Shown one piece after another: positions 55,676 through 64,000 of a stretch of DNA of 64,000 nt. Each line of letters opens with the position of its first letter. Within the stretch, counting starts at the first letter, position 1. Both the position numbers and the translations under genes were made by a program. The DNA is taken from assembly GCA_021325555.1 (NCBI GenBank), contig JAJPGY010000040.1, positions 1-64,000 on the forward strand, in the 5' to 3' direction. The notes under the pieces were generated by a model. It made no database searches. It was given only the letters and a program-made list of their open reading frames with translations, and had not been told where the DNA came from. The stretch is from Pseudomonadota bacterium. GTDB taxonomy: Bacteria; Cyanobacteriota; Vampirovibrionia; Obscuribacterales; Obscuribacteraceae.

Positions 55676-57208
55676 GTGAAGCCAAGACTCCTCGATCCTG
55701 CACACCTGAAGCTGTCTCACAAAGGGCTGATCATGGTGTCCGTGCCGCTGGTGGCCGGCATCCTTTTCGTCGCGGCCCTGTATGCTCTGTTGACCCAGAC
55801 CGAGACGGAAGCCCGGCGGGAGGCTCACTCAAAGGCGGTGCTGGCCACCGCCCAGCAGGTGATGAAAAGCTGCTACGAGGCGGGAACCACCCTTTTCGCC
55901 TATGCAATCGAGCAGGATAACCCGCTCTGGGCGAAACGGTACGACGACCTCGTCGCCACCATTCAGGAGAATATGTCCGCCCTCGAGCAACTGGTCGGGC
56001 ATGACCCGCTGCAGGCTGACAACGTCTCGCGCCTGCGCCTGCACACGGAGATGGGCATAAGGAGCTTGAATGATCTCAAGCGCACGGTCGACAATCGCGG
56101 CCGCCTGGCCCTGCTCAGCACCGGCAAGCAGCAGGATCAAGTGAAGCAGGTGTTCAGCCGGATCGTCGAGGACGCCTTCCGCGTGCAGGTGCGCCAGAAA
56201 GCCGAGGACAGAGCAGATCCGCCCGCCGAAGAGCGCTGGCGGCTTTCGGTCAAGCAGTTCCTCCTGATCGGCATCGCCGCCAATGTGGTAATCGCCGTCT
56301 CGCTGGCGCTGTTTTTCATGAAGAGCACCACGCGCCGGCTGGAGGTCCTCATGGACAACACCATGCGCCTGGCCGATAAAAAGCCGCTCAACCCGGAGAT
56401 GAGCGGCTCCGATGAGATCGCCCGCCTCGATCACGTTTTTCACAACATGGCCCAGGCGCTGGACGAAGCGGCGCGAAAAGAGCAGGAGATCGCCCGGCTG
56501 AAGCAGAACTTCGTGGCCACCGTCACCCATGAGCTGAGAACGCCGCTGACCTCTATTCAGGGGTATCTCGAGCTGCTGGGCTCCGGCACCTTCGGGGTGG
56601 ATCTCGAAGGCCCAGCCAGGCAGGGGCTGGAGATAGCCGAGCGCAACGCCGGGCGGTTGATCAAATTGATAAACGACCTGCTGGCCATCGAGAAGCTCGA
56701 ATCGGGTCTGTTCTCCGTGAGCTTGGACAGGATTCCGCTGGCGGACGTGTTTGCCGAGGCGCGGGAGGCTGTCGCGGTGTTCGCAGGCAGCAGGCAGGTG
56801 ATACTGAATATGGTGCCCACCTCCCTTACCGTCTTTGGTGACGAGGACCGCATCGTCCAGGTGCTCGTCAACTTGATCTCGAATGCCGTCAAGTTCTCCG
56901 AGCCGGGCGGGACGGTGTCCGTCGAGGCGGCGGCGGCTCCCGGATTCGTGGAGGTGCGCGTGAGCGATGAGGGGCGGGGCATCCCCGCCCAGTTCCAGAC
57001 AGCGATCTTCGAGCGCTTCCAGCAGGTGGACGCCGGGGACGCGAAGGTCAGGGGCGGCACAGGATTAGGTCTGGCGATCAGCAAGGCCATAGTGGAGCAG
57101 CACAAGGGCACCATAGGAGTGACCAGCCGGGAAGGACAGGGAAGCACCTTCTGGTTTCGCCTGCCTGAGCCGGGAGCTCTAGCGCAATCTGGCGAAGAAC
57201 ACGTTTAA
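55676..57208 (+). CDS. Membrane sensor histidine kinase (HAMP-HisKA-HATPase)
   Basis: 510 residues from GTG 55676. TM1 (about 17-39), periplasmic sensor region (40-190, mostly helical, possibly four-helix-bundle type), TM2 (about 194-215), HAMP-like linker (216-268), HisKA with phospho-His285 in VATVTHELRTPLTS, and a HATPase domain with N box (LISNAVKF), DEGRGIP and GTGLGLAI. It should phosphorylate the response regulator encoded just upstream. Its 3' end overlaps the convergent CHASE3 gene by 30 bp. Confidence 0.94.
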   Translation: MKPRLLDPAHLKLSHKGLIMVSVPLVAGILFVAALYALLTQTETEARREAHSKAVLATAQQVMKSCYEAGTTLFAYAIEQDNPLWAKRYDDLVATIQENMSALEQLVGHDPLQADNVSRLRLHTEMGIRSLNDLKRTVDNRGRLALLSTGKQQDQVKQVFSRIVEDAFRVQVRQKAEDRADPPAEERWRLSVKQFLLIGIAANVVIAVSLALFFMKSTTRRLEVLMDNTMRLADKKPLNPEMSGSDEIARLDHVFHNMAQALDEAARKEQEIARLKQNFVATVTHELRTPLTSIQGYLELLGSGTFGVDLEGPARQGLEIAERNAGRLIKLINDLLAIEKLESGLFSVSLDRIPLADVFAEAREAVAVFAGSRQVILNMVPTSLTVFGDEDRIVQVLVNLISNAVKFSEPGGTVSVEAAAAPGFVEVRVSDEGRGIPAQFQTAIFERFQQVDAGDAKVRGGTGLGLAISKAIVEQHKGTIGVTSREGQGSTFWFRLPEPGALAQSGEEHV

Positions 57209-57802
57209 GCCGACCAGCATCAGCCCGAAGACGGTCAGGATGTAGATGACGTTGAGAGCCTTGCTCGTGTCATTCTCCGACTTTGCCTTTCTCGACTGCA
57301 GCAGCTGTCCCTCCGCGTCCTGCATAGCTTGCATCTGCCTGCGGATCTTCTCCATCATCTGCTGCCCTTCCTGCGTGGAGACAATCGCTGCTGCCGCGGG
57401 CAGCCCTTTCTCCCGGCGAACCAGGATGTAATGCCCAATGTGATCCAGCTTGTCGGCGACCAACGGCTCAAGCTCGCGCAGCCTTCGCACCTGCTCCGGG
57501 TTGTCGGCGATGAGCCGGCCGAGCTGCTTAATGTGCTCGGCAATGCCCGGGCACGCGGCCAGGTAGGGCTCCAGATACGTCTCGTTGCCCGTGATTACAT
57601 AGCCCCTGGCGCTGGTCTCGGCAGTGTTGAGCAGATTGAGAATCTCGTCGAGCTGCTCGCGCACCACGTGCGAATGAACGAGCCAGGCATTGTCGGCAGC
57701 CACCCTGGACGTTTGATCATGAGCGATATAGCCGATGATGCCGATCGGCATGAGCGCGCAAACAAGCCACACGAGGAGGGTCTTCTCAACAATCAGAATC
57801 AT
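57179..57802 (-). CDS. CHASE3-domain membrane protein without transmitter
   Basis: 207 residues. TM helix (about 4-26), a CHASE3-like extracytoplasmic helical domain with LLNTAETSARGYVITGNETYLEPYLA and a following four-helix pattern, then a second TM helix (about 183-203) and only two or three residues after it. CHASE3 domains normally feed histidine kinases or cyclases; here no output domain follows. Start ATG 57802 lies 16 bp after the upstream membrane-protein gene, so the two are probably co-transcribed. It may sense for, or hetero-associate with, a kinase encoded nearby. Confidence 0.8.
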   Translation of the reverse strand: MILIVEKTLLVWLVCALMPIGIIGYIAHDQTSRVAADNAWLVHSHVVREQLDEILNLLNTAETSARGYVITGNETYLEPYLAACPGIAEHIKQLGRLIADNPEQVRRLRELEPLVADKLDHIGHYILVRREKGLPAAAAIVSTQEGQQMMEKIRRQMQAMQDAEGQLLQSRKAKSENDTSKALNVIYILTVFGLMLVGLNVFFARLR

Positions 57803-57818
57803 TTCGTCCGGATGCCCT

Positions 57819-58553
57819 TCAAGCCGATGATTTCTGCACGCGGGGGAGGTAGATGCCACACATCAGCATAATGTATCCGATGAGGAAGAACATCAAGTAT
57901 GGCAGGTATTCGCGCCAGGCATTACGCGCCACGGAGGAAGGATCGAGGAAGAACATGGAGACGACCATGATGAAGGTGCCGCAGTTGGCCATCACCAGCG
58001 GCATCGAGCTGTTCTCCCTGTGCATCTTGACCGCCGCGATCCCCTCGATGTGCCCGATCACGTTCCACGGGCCGGCCGCCTTGCTCACCAGCATCTTGAC
58101 CGTTATCGAATCCCCGTGGTTGAGCAAAACCGGCTTCAGCATCACCTCGTGGCCTTCGACCTTGTCCACCAGCGAACTCGGCGCGCCGTCGCAGAGCGTT
58201 CGTTTCTCCAGGTGGGGTGGATGAGTCTCCTGGATCTCTGCCATGACGATGCGCGAGCCATCCGGGGCCGCGATTGTCAACCGGCCCTCGTAATCGGCCG
58301 AGCGAATCGGAACATTCCCCGAGTTGACGATCCTCACCTGCACCAGGTGCACGTCATGCACCGGCTCGCCGCGAAAGGTTATCTGCACCTTGTCCTTTAC
58401 TTCCTCCTTGATACTGACAAGCGGCGTGTCGGCCAGAATCCTGTAGGAAAGCTCCTTTCGGCGCAGGTTCAGGATCCACAAGGTGATGGTGACGGCGATG
58501 GCCGCGCATGTGGCAGCCGGCGCCAGATATCTCGGATCGTGAAGGAGGTCCAA
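57819..58553 (-). CDS. Unknown membrane protein with extracytoplasmic or cytosolic beta domain
   Basis: 244 residues. An N-terminal TM helix (about 10-30) is followed by RRKELSYRILADTPLVSIKEEVKDKVQITFRGEPVHDVHLVQVRIVNSGNVPI, a pattern seen in a widespread but unnamed bacterial family with one beta-sandwich domain (about 40-175). Two more TM helices lie near the C terminus (about 190-207 and 216-236). No catalytic motif is seen. It is placed between the kinase-TPR and CHASE3 genes on the same strand, 37 bp after the former. Confidence 0.65.
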   Translation of the reverse strand: MDLLHDPRYLAPAATCAAIAVTITLWILNLRRKELSYRILADTPLVSIKEEVKDKVQITFRGEPVHDVHLVQVRIVNSGNVPIRSADYEGRLTIAAPDGSRIVMAEIQETHPPHLEKRTLCDGAPSSLVDKVEGHEVMLKPVLLNHGDSITVKMLVSKAAGPWNVIGHIEGIAAVKMHRENSSMPLVMANCGTFIMVVSMFFLDPSSVARNAWREYLPYLMFFLIGYIMLMCGIYLPRVQKSSA

Positions 58554-58590
58554 CTCTAAGCCTCGGCTTGCTGGGCGGTGACCTCCGATT

Positions 58591-61170
58591 TTACGCTGTC
58601 AGACCCAGGGTTCTAAACCAGATGCCCGCTGCGCGCCACTTTAAATTTAGAGCATCTGACAACCTGTTGAGCTTGAACAAAAGATCGGCATAGTCGTTGA
58701 GCGTGGCGGCGACCTCCGGATGACCGGGTCCGAGCGTCTTCTCCCGGATGGCAAGCGCCTTGCGAAACATCTCCTCCGCCTGGCCGTACTTGCCCTCCTT
58801 GCCGTAAAGAATCGCAATCTGGTTCAGGCTGGAGGCGACATCCGGGTGGTCGGTGCCGAAGGCGGCCTCACGGATGGAAAGGGCCCGCTCGAAACAAGAG
58901 TGCGCCAGCTCGTATCTCCCTTCCGCCATGTAGAGCTGCCCCATGCTGTTGAGCACCACCGCCACCTCCGGATGCCCGGCCCCGAGCATCCGTTGATCGA
59001 TGGACAGGGCCCTGTTGTAAAGCGGCTCGGCCTGGGCGAATTTGCCCCGGGCGCGATAAACCTCGGCCAGGCTGTTCAGGCTCTGGGCGACCTCCGGGTG
59101 ATCGGGGGTGAGGAAGCGCTCCCTTATGGCCAGGGCGCGCTTGAGGATCGGCTCGGCCTGCCCGTATTTGCCCTCCCTGTAATCGACCACGCCCAGGTTG
59201 TTGAGGATGGTGGCAACGCTGGGGTGCTCCGGGCCCTGCACCTTCTCATAAAGAGCCAGCGCTCGTGAGTACATGCTTTCCGCCCGCGCGTATTTGCCCT
59301 CGTTGAAATAGAGCCCCGCCAGGTTGTTGAGGCTCATGGCCACGGTTATATGCTCCGGGCCGAGCGACCTGGAGTTGATGGCCAGAGCCCGCTCATAGAG
59401 CGGCTCGGCTTCCGCGTATCGTCCCTGAATGCGGTAGAGGTCGGCAAGTCCGGTCAGCGTGCCGGCCACGTCCGGATGGCCGGCGCCGTAATTTTTCTCG
59501 TAGATCCGCAGGGCCTTCCGGTACAGCTCCTCGGCTTTCTGGTACTTGCCCTGCTCCTGATAGAGCGCCGCCAGATCGCTCAGGCTGGCGGCCACCTCGG
59601 GATGCTCCGCGCCGAGCGCTCTGGTCCTGATTTGAACAGCCTGCTCATAGAGCGCCATGGCATTCTGATACTGCCCCGACCTTGTCGCATAAAGGGCCGC
59701 CAGATAGCTCATCGTCTGCGCCACCTGCGGGCTGCCGTCGCCGAGAACCGTCTTTTCGATCTCCAGCGACTTCTTCAAGAGCTGCTCCGCCCTGTCGTAA
59801 TCTTGCGCTCTTATGCACAGCATCGCCAGGTGCTGGAGCCTGTTTGCCAGCTGGCGGTACTGCGGCCAGCGGTCCTTCTCCACGGTGCGGGGCACCAGGC
59901 TGAGCGTCAGATCCGCAAGGTCGCTCAGGTTGCCGCCCGCGTCGCCGGCACCGGCATCGGTCGCCGGCGGTGCCGTGGCGGCGCCGCCGGCGACCGGCGG
60001 GGAGCCGCCGGCGAAGAGCTTCCAGGCAAGCAGGGCGGAAACCGCGACCGTGAGAGCGGCCAGCCCGTAGGCGAACTCGCGAGGCACGAGCCGCTTCACC
60101 TTGCGGGCCTTCTTCAAGCGGGCCGAGCGCTTGAGGCTCAGCAGCCCGGAGATGGTGCCCCGCCCGTCTTCGACGGACTCCAGCTCCCCGTCCAGCTCGA
60201 GCATGGTCTGATAGCGCTTCTCCGGCTCCCTGGCCAGGGCGATAAGAACGACGGCCTCGATCTGCCGGGGTATGTGAAACTGCGGATTGAAAGGCTCGGG
60301 CGGGTCGCTCAGGCGCAGATACATGGTCTCCAGCGGATTGGCTCCGGCAAACGGCGGGCTGCCGGTCAGAACCTCATACATTACGCAGCCGAGAGAATAG
60401 ATGTCCGAGCGCGGATCGAGCGCCTTGCCGGTGCACTGCTCCGGGCTCATGTAGACGGGGCTGCCGAATACCTCTCCGGTCTGCGTCAGCCGCTCGCCCT
60501 CCAGCTCGTGTCCGGGCAGCAGCTTGGCGATGCCGAAATCCACCAGCTTCACCAGATCGGACTGGTCGCCCTCTTCGACCAGCATGACGTTGCTCGGCTT
60601 GATGTCGCGGTGGATGATCCCCTTGCCGTGAGCGTGAGCGAGCGCCGAGCAGATCTGGCGGAAGATGGGAAGGGCGCGCTCCGGGGCCAGCCGCCCTTCC
60701 CGCTCGATGAGATCGCCGAGGCTTGCCCCCTTCACGTAGTCCATGACCAGAAAGGGCTGCCCGGCAGGGGTCACCCCGAACTCGTGGACGCCGATGATGT
60801 GCGGGTGGGTCAGATGGCTGGCCGCCCTGGCTTCCTGCTGGAAGCGGGCAAGGTTCTGCTCGCGCGCCACCAGGTGCTCATGCAGGAGCTTGATCGCCAC
60901 GGTCCTTCCGAGCAGCGTGTGGCGAGCCCTGTAGACCACGCTCATGCCGCCCAGCCCGACCAGCGACTGGATCTCGTAGTGCTCGGCGATGATGGTGCCC
61001 ACGAGCTTCTGGGCCTGGCGCTCCTCCTTCGAAGGAGGCTTCCGGGCGCCGGAGGCAGGCTCGCAGAGCGTGCCGGCCGAAGGCGGGCTTGGGCAGGCTC
61101 CCCCGTGCGCCAGCCCGCAGTCCGGGCAGACCGCCACACCGCTGTCCTTGTTAGACTCGTCGCCAGTCAC
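58591..61170 (-). CDS. Ser/Thr protein kinase with zinc-ribbon-like N terminus and kinesin-light-chain-type TPRs
   Basis: 859 residues from GTG 61170. Residues 12-30 hold a Cys motif (CPDCGLAHGGAC) typical of short zinc ribbons. The Hanks-type kinase domain (about 62-330) has GLGGMSVVYRA, K94, HRD (187-189), DFG (211-213), GSPVYMSPEQ and DIYSLG. A basic linker and TM helix (about 365-388) are followed by about eleven 42-residue TPRs (430-850), each close to EGKYAQAEPLYKRALAIREKxLGPxHPEVAxSLNNLAxLY. The kinase is cytosolic and the TPRs are likely extracytoplasmic. All catalytic residues are present. This architecture is abundant in Obscuribacterales-like genomes. Substrates unknown; neighbours suggest an envelope signalling block. 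Confidence 0.93.
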   Translation of the reverse strand: MTGDESNKDSGVAVCPDCGLAHGGACPSPPSAGTLCEPASGARKPPSKEERQAQKLVGTIIAEHYEIQSLVGLGGMSVVYRARHTLLGRTVAIKLLHEHLVAREQNLARFQQEARAASHLTHPHIIGVHEFGVTPAGQPFLVMDYVKGASLGDLIEREGRLAPERALPIFRQICSALAHAHGKGIIHRDIKPSNVMLVEEGDQSDLVKLVDFGIAKLLPGHELEGERLTQTGEVFGSPVYMSPEQCTGKALDPRSDIYSLGCVMYEVLTGSPPFAGANPLETMYLRLSDPPEPFNPQFHIPRQIEAVVLIALAREPEKRYQTMLELDGELESVEDGRGTISGLLSLKRSARLKKARKVKRLVPREFAYGLAALTVAVSALLAWKLFAGGSPPVAGGAATAPPATDAGAGDAGGNLSDLADLTLSLVPRTVEKDRWPQYRQLANRLQHLAMLCIRAQDYDRAEQLLKKSLEIEKTVLGDGSPQVAQTMSYLAALYATRSGQYQNAMALYEQAVQIRTRALGAEHPEVAASLSDLAALYQEQGKYQKAEELYRKALRIYEKNYGAGHPDVAGTLTGLADLYRIQGRYAEAEPLYERALAINSRSLGPEHITVAMSLNNLAGLYFNEGKYARAESMYSRALALYEKVQGPEHPSVATILNNLGVVDYREGKYGQAEPILKRALAIRERFLTPDHPEVAQSLNSLAEVYRARGKFAQAEPLYNRALSIDQRMLGAGHPEVAVVLNSMGQLYMAEGRYELAHSCFERALSIREAAFGTDHPDVASSLNQIAILYGKEGKYGQAEEMFRKALAIREKTLGPGHPEVAATLNDYADLLFKLNRLSDALNLKWRAAGIWFRTLGLTA

Positions 61171-61370
61171 GTTGCTTGTTGTTTACCCGACAGCGCCCCG
61201 GCATAGACCCACACTCCATATCCTAACGCCCCAGGCAATCAGGTTGGCGGCCGGGGCGCCGCCTTCGCTCCCATGAGAGCCGGCTAATCAGCGTGGCCGG
61301 CTCGATCGGTGTTATGCTATTGGCAACTGCCTTTTCAGGCAGGACGTCTCAGGGGAAACAGCAAAACGCC

Positions 61371-62297
61371 ATGGATAATCTGAATCAGCTACAAGCGAGC
61401 CCAGCCGGCCCGAAGCCTGGCAAAGGACCAAGGTTCCTTCTGTCGTGGCTTTCCCGGTGGCGGTGGAATGTCCTCGACCTCATTCAGATCTGCAATCGCG
61501 GCGCCATTCCCACCTACATCTTTGAGGACATGGACATGTCCTGGGCCGAGCACCTGCGCGCGGAGCTGCTCAAGCGCGGTCACAAGGTCACCGTCACCGC
61601 CATCCTGATCAAGGCGATTGCCATCGCCCAGCACAAGCACCCGGCCAGCAGGACCTCGATCATGCCCTGGGGCGGCACCATGGTTCTAAACGAGGTGACG
61701 GCCGGCTTTACCTGCGAGCGGGTCATCAATGGCCAGCCGGCCGTCTATTTCGGGATCATCAAAGAACCCGACCGCAAGCCGATCTCGCAGATCGCCCGCG
61801 AGCTCAAGGAATATTCCAGCGGCGAGATCGACGAGGTCCCGCAGCTGGAGGTCGAGCACAGGTTCGCGAAAATGCCCTGGCTGGTACGGCGGCTCATACT
61901 CTGGGCCGGCATGCACTTTCCGCAGGTGCGCTTGCGCTATCTCGGCGCCACCTTCGGCATAAGCTCGCTGGGCAAGTTCGGGGTCAAATATCTCATTCCG
62001 CCCTGCGTCACCACATCCACGATCGGGATAGGGGCCGTGGAGAACCAGCCGGTGGTCCGCGGCGGCGAGGTGGTGATCCGCCCGATGATGGGCGTGACGC
62101 TCAACTTCGACCACCGCCTGATCGACGGCGCCCCGGCGGCGGTGTTTCTGCGTGACATTCGCCTGCTTCTGGAAGGCGGTCTCGCCCCGTACGTGGCCGA
62201 TGAGCTGGCCGAGCCTGCCCCGGCCCATGACAGAGCCCACCCGGTGTCGGCTTCCGCGCTCCTCGACGACCTGGAGAACGCCGTTTCAGTCCGGTAA
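61371..62297 (+). CDS. 2-oxoacid dehydrogenase acyltransferase (E2)-like catalytic domain protein
   Basis: 308 residues that form only the E2 catalytic (CAT-like) domain: VTVTAILIKAIAIAQHKHP, GTFGISSLG-like LGATFGISSLGKFG, and the active site DHRLIDG with H248 and D252. No lipoyl or E1/E3-binding domain is present, so it cannot work as a normal dehydrogenase core. It may be a free-standing acyltransferase. Residues 160-195 form an insert (HRFAKMPWLVRRLILW...). ATG 61371 is chosen since upstream in-frame codons look non-coding; AGGGGAAA lies about 13 nt upstream. Isolated gene. Confidence 0.85.
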   Translation: MDNLNQLQASPAGPKPGKGPRFLLSWLSRWRWNVLDLIQICNRGAIPTYIFEDMDMSWAEHLRAELLKRGHKVTVTAILIKAIAIAQHKHPASRTSIMPWGGTMVLNEVTAGFTCERVINGQPAVYFGIIKEPDRKPISQIARELKEYSSGEIDEVPQLEVEHRFAKMPWLVRRLILWAGMHFPQVRLRYLGATFGISSLGKFGVKYLIPPCVTTSTIGIGAVENQPVVRGGEVVIRPMMGVTLNFDHRLIDGAPAAVFLRDIRLLLEGGLAPYVADELAEPAPAHDRAHPVSASALLDDLENAVSVR

Positions 62298-62319
62298 GCG
62301 GTGCGTGTGGCATGCCGTG

Positions 62320-63342
62320 TCAGTCCGCCGCCCGGTCGCTCTGCGGCTTGAGAACCGTCTCCGCCCCGGATACGCCGAGCCTGGCCCGGATGGCCGGCAG
62401 CGCGGCCCGCGCAGCCTCCTCGCCGGCCCTTATCGCCTCCCGGGCGTCCTTCGCCTTCAGCGAGAGGATGCCTATCCCGTCTACTTTCGGGTGGATGACG
62501 ATGTCCGCTAGCTTAAGCTGCTGCGCGTCCGCACGCGACAGGTAGATCTGCTCGACGCGGTGACCGACGCTGCCTATCTTGCGAAATTTTTCGCGGTCGA
62601 CCGGCATCAGATGCTCATCAACATCGACGGCGATGACGATGTCCGCTCCCATCGCCCGCGCCGCGTCGACCGGCACGTTGTCGACCACGGCTCCGTCGAC
62701 GAGCAGCGCATCTTCGAACGGCACCGGGCGCCGCAGCACGGGGATGGCCGAGCTGGCCTGCATGGCCCGCGCCAGATGGCCGCGCGAGATCACGTACGGC
62801 TCGCCGTTGACCAGATTCGTGCACATGGCGTGGAAGGGAATGTTCAGTTTCTCGATCTCGCGCTTGTCTTCCGGCAGGCAGCTGTTCAGGTAATTGCGGA
62901 GCTTGTTGCCGAAGTAAAAGCCGTCGTAGGGGTGCCAGCCGAACAGGTGCGGAACCGCGAACGCCGGAACAGCCAGGAAGCGCACGAACAGCGGGACGGT
63001 CATGTAGTTCTTCATGATCGCCGGTTTCTGGAACTTGGACTCGATATCGCTAACCGGCAGGCCGGCAGCGTAGAAGCCGCCCACGATCGCCCCCATGCTC
63101 GTGCCCGCGATCATGTCGACGGGAATGCCCTCCTGCTGGAGCACTCGCAGAACACCGACATGGGCCGCACCGCGGGTGCCACCACCACCCAACGCCAGCC
63201 CCACCTTGAGACGGCCTCCGGGGGCTGCATCGCCGGCAGCGCAACCGGGCTGGGGAGAGCCGCCAACCGACAGGCACGCCAGCACGGCGGCTGCCACCAT
63301 GGGGAATCTAAGCGAAGCGACATTCAAGCCCAAAATCTTCAC
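62320..63342 (-). CDS. Patatin-like phospholipase, exported
   Basis: 340 residues from GTG 63342. Signal peptide (about 8-36). Patatin domain: GGGGTRG oxyanion loop (52-58), nucleophile S82 in GTSMG, and the catalytic Asp in LLVDGAVVDNVPV. This is the bacterial RssA/YchK/PlpD-like class of lipid acyl hydrolases. The C-terminal region (about 250-330) is helical with SLKAKDAREAIRAGEEAARAAL. GGGAG lies 8 nt upstream of the GTG; the frame extends to 63483, but that would leave no room for a promoter with the divergent hydrolase gene. Convergent with the E2-like gene, gap 22 bp. Confidence 0.88.
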   Translation of the reverse strand: MKILGLNVASLRFPMVAAAVLACLSVGGSPQPGCAAGDAAPGGRLKVGLALGGGGTRGAAHVGVLRVLQQEGIPVDMIAGTSMGAIVGGFYAAGLPVSDIESKFQKPAIMKNYMTVPLFVRFLAVPAFAVPHLFGWHPYDGFYFGNKLRNYLNSCLPEDKREIEKLNIPFHAMCTNLVNGEPYVISRGHLARAMQASSAIPVLRRPVPFEDALLVDGAVVDNVPVDAARAMGADIVIAVDVDEHLMPVDREKFRKIGSVGHRVEQIYLSRADAQQLKLADIVIHPKVDGIGILSLKAKDAREAIRAGEEAARAALPAIRARLGVSGAETVLKPQSDRAAD

Positions 63343-63504
63343 GCACCACACTCCCGAGACGGAACCGCCACAGGCGATATCGCGGGGCGACCCGAAACGA
63401 TCGGCAGGCCGCGAATGGACGCCAGAGACAAAGTATACACCGTCGCTCATGCACCGGGCGTTTGTTCCTGCTAACATCGTCACCTTCCGTGTGAGGTTTC
63501 GCTA

Positions 63505-64000
63505 ATGGCTGGTAAGACCATTGATATCCAGACAGACGCCGGAGCCGGCTACACCGGCTATCTCGCTGTTCCGGACAGCGGAGCAGGAGCCGGCATCCTG
63601 CTCATTCAGGAGATATTCGGCGTCAACTCGCACATAAGAGATGTCGCCGACCTTTACGCAGCCGCCGGCTTCACCGTGCTGGCGCCCGATGTTTTCTGGC
63701 GGGTCAAGCCAGGGGTTCAGCTGGGCTACGGGGCAGACGACATCCAGAAGGGCATCGCCTTGATGGGACAGTGCGAGCCGGACGATATAGTGACCGATCT
63801 CCAGACCGCCGCCCGCGCGCTTCGCTCCCTGCCGGAATGCCAGGGCAAAATCGGGGTCGTCGGCTATTGCATGGGCGGCACTCTCGCCTACAGGCTGGCG
63901 ACCAGGGATGCCGTCGATGTGGCGGTCAGCTACTACGGCGGCGGCATCGACGACTATCTCGACGAGGCGAAAAACCTACACTGCCCGATCCTCCTCCATT
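63505..64000 (+). CDS. Dienelactone hydrolase family protein, 3' end outside window
   Basis: The first 165 codons of an alpha/beta hydrolase of the DLH family: GILLIQEIFGVNSHIRDVADLYAAAGF with E36 at the position of the catalytic-site Glu, PDVFWR, and the nucleophile elbow GYCMGG with Cys122 in place of Ser. DLHs open dienelactones in aromatic breakdown, but many act as general esterases. GAGG lies 8 nt before ATG 63505. It is divergent from the patatin gene (162 bp between start codons). The Asp/His of the triad lie beyond the window. Confidence 0.9.
   Translation, partial: MAGKTIDIQTDAGAGYTGYLAVPDSGAGAGILLIQEIFGVNSHIRDVADLYAAAGFTVLAPDVFWRVKPGVQLGYGADDIQKGIALMGQCEPDDIVTDLQTAARALRSLPECQGKIGVVGYCMGGTLAYRLATRDAVDVAVSYYGGGIDDYLDEAKNLHCPILLH

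Noticed and set aside
59350..61206. Plus-strand 618-codon frame opposite the kinase-TPR gene
   Set aside because: Antisense shadow; the minus strand encodes complete kinase and TPR motifs.
62298..62319. Possible bidirectional terminator or family 2 element between the E2-like and patatin genes (GGCATGCC palindrome)
   Set aside because: The flanks do not match family 2 and there is no T-run or extended stem.

Overview
The window is GC-rich bacterial DNA (I judge about 60% or more G+C by eye). The gene mix points to the cyanobacterial phylum, most likely its non-photosynthetic Vampirovibrionia/Obscuribacterales-type relatives. The clues are a DUF3370-type exported protein (a family I know essentially from cyanobacteria), a Ser/Thr kinase fused to kinesin-light-chain-type TPRs with a zinc-ribbon-like N terminus, a Rieske oxygenase resembling the cyanobacterial PaO-like group, and very large repeat-rich exported proteins. 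This placement is inference: there is no rRNA or ribosomal marker here and nothing for photosynthesis.

Region 1 (1-27,290, minus strand) is a single reading frame of at least 9,096 codons running off the left edge. It encodes a signal peptide followed by endless Gly/Ser/Thr/Asn-rich beta-strand repeats, that is, a giant filamentous surface protein. It contains a PGRS-like Gly block, a 138-bp tandem repeat and a recurring Asp-rich module of roughly 0.7-0.95 kb. Its 630-bp upstream region (27,291-27,920) is relatively AT-rich and holds a possible -10 box, a terminator-like hairpin inside the presumed leader, and another dyad.

Region 2 (27.9-39.6 kb) holds mostly housekeeping genes: ROK regulator, Rieske oxygenase with a good sigma70-type promoter, YbaK-type editing protein divergent from a CtpA protease, MsrA, VOC protein, stand-alone EAL phosphodiesterase, Lhr-type giant helicase, and a variant leucine-rich-repeat protein.

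Region 3 (39.7-47.8 kb, minus) is the most unusual part. It has three consecutive paralogous multi-pass membrane proteins, each with an exported low-complexity N-terminal region, a conserved five- or six-helix core and a poly-glycine tract. One ends in poly-Gly, one has a CC-x5-CC-x5-CC cysteine cluster, and one carries a long C-terminal extension with YD-like repeats. I do not recognise a described system. VirB6/TrbL-like channel proteins are the nearest superficial comparison.

Region 4 (47.9-54 kb) contains a lipoprotein, then a leftward group of TPR membrane protein, serine beta-lactamase-like lipoprotein and pilin-like lipoprotein, then the DUF3370 protein. It closes with a 50-codon gene translationally coupled to an RluE-type pseudouridine synthase.

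Region 5 (54-64 kb) is a signalling block: a YD-repeat protein preceded by four GCCAC boxes at exact 11-bp spacing, an OmpR-type response regulator with its histidine kinase, a CHASE3-only membrane protein, an unknown membrane protein, and the kinase-TPR protein. It ends with a lipoyl-less E2 acyltransferase, a patatin phospholipase and a dienelactone hydrolase cut by the window edge.

Scattered from 30 to 50 kb are two families of short GC-rich elements, all in one orientation. They sit between genes and also in frame inside proteins. No rRNA, tRNA, CRISPR array, insertion sequence or transposase was seen.
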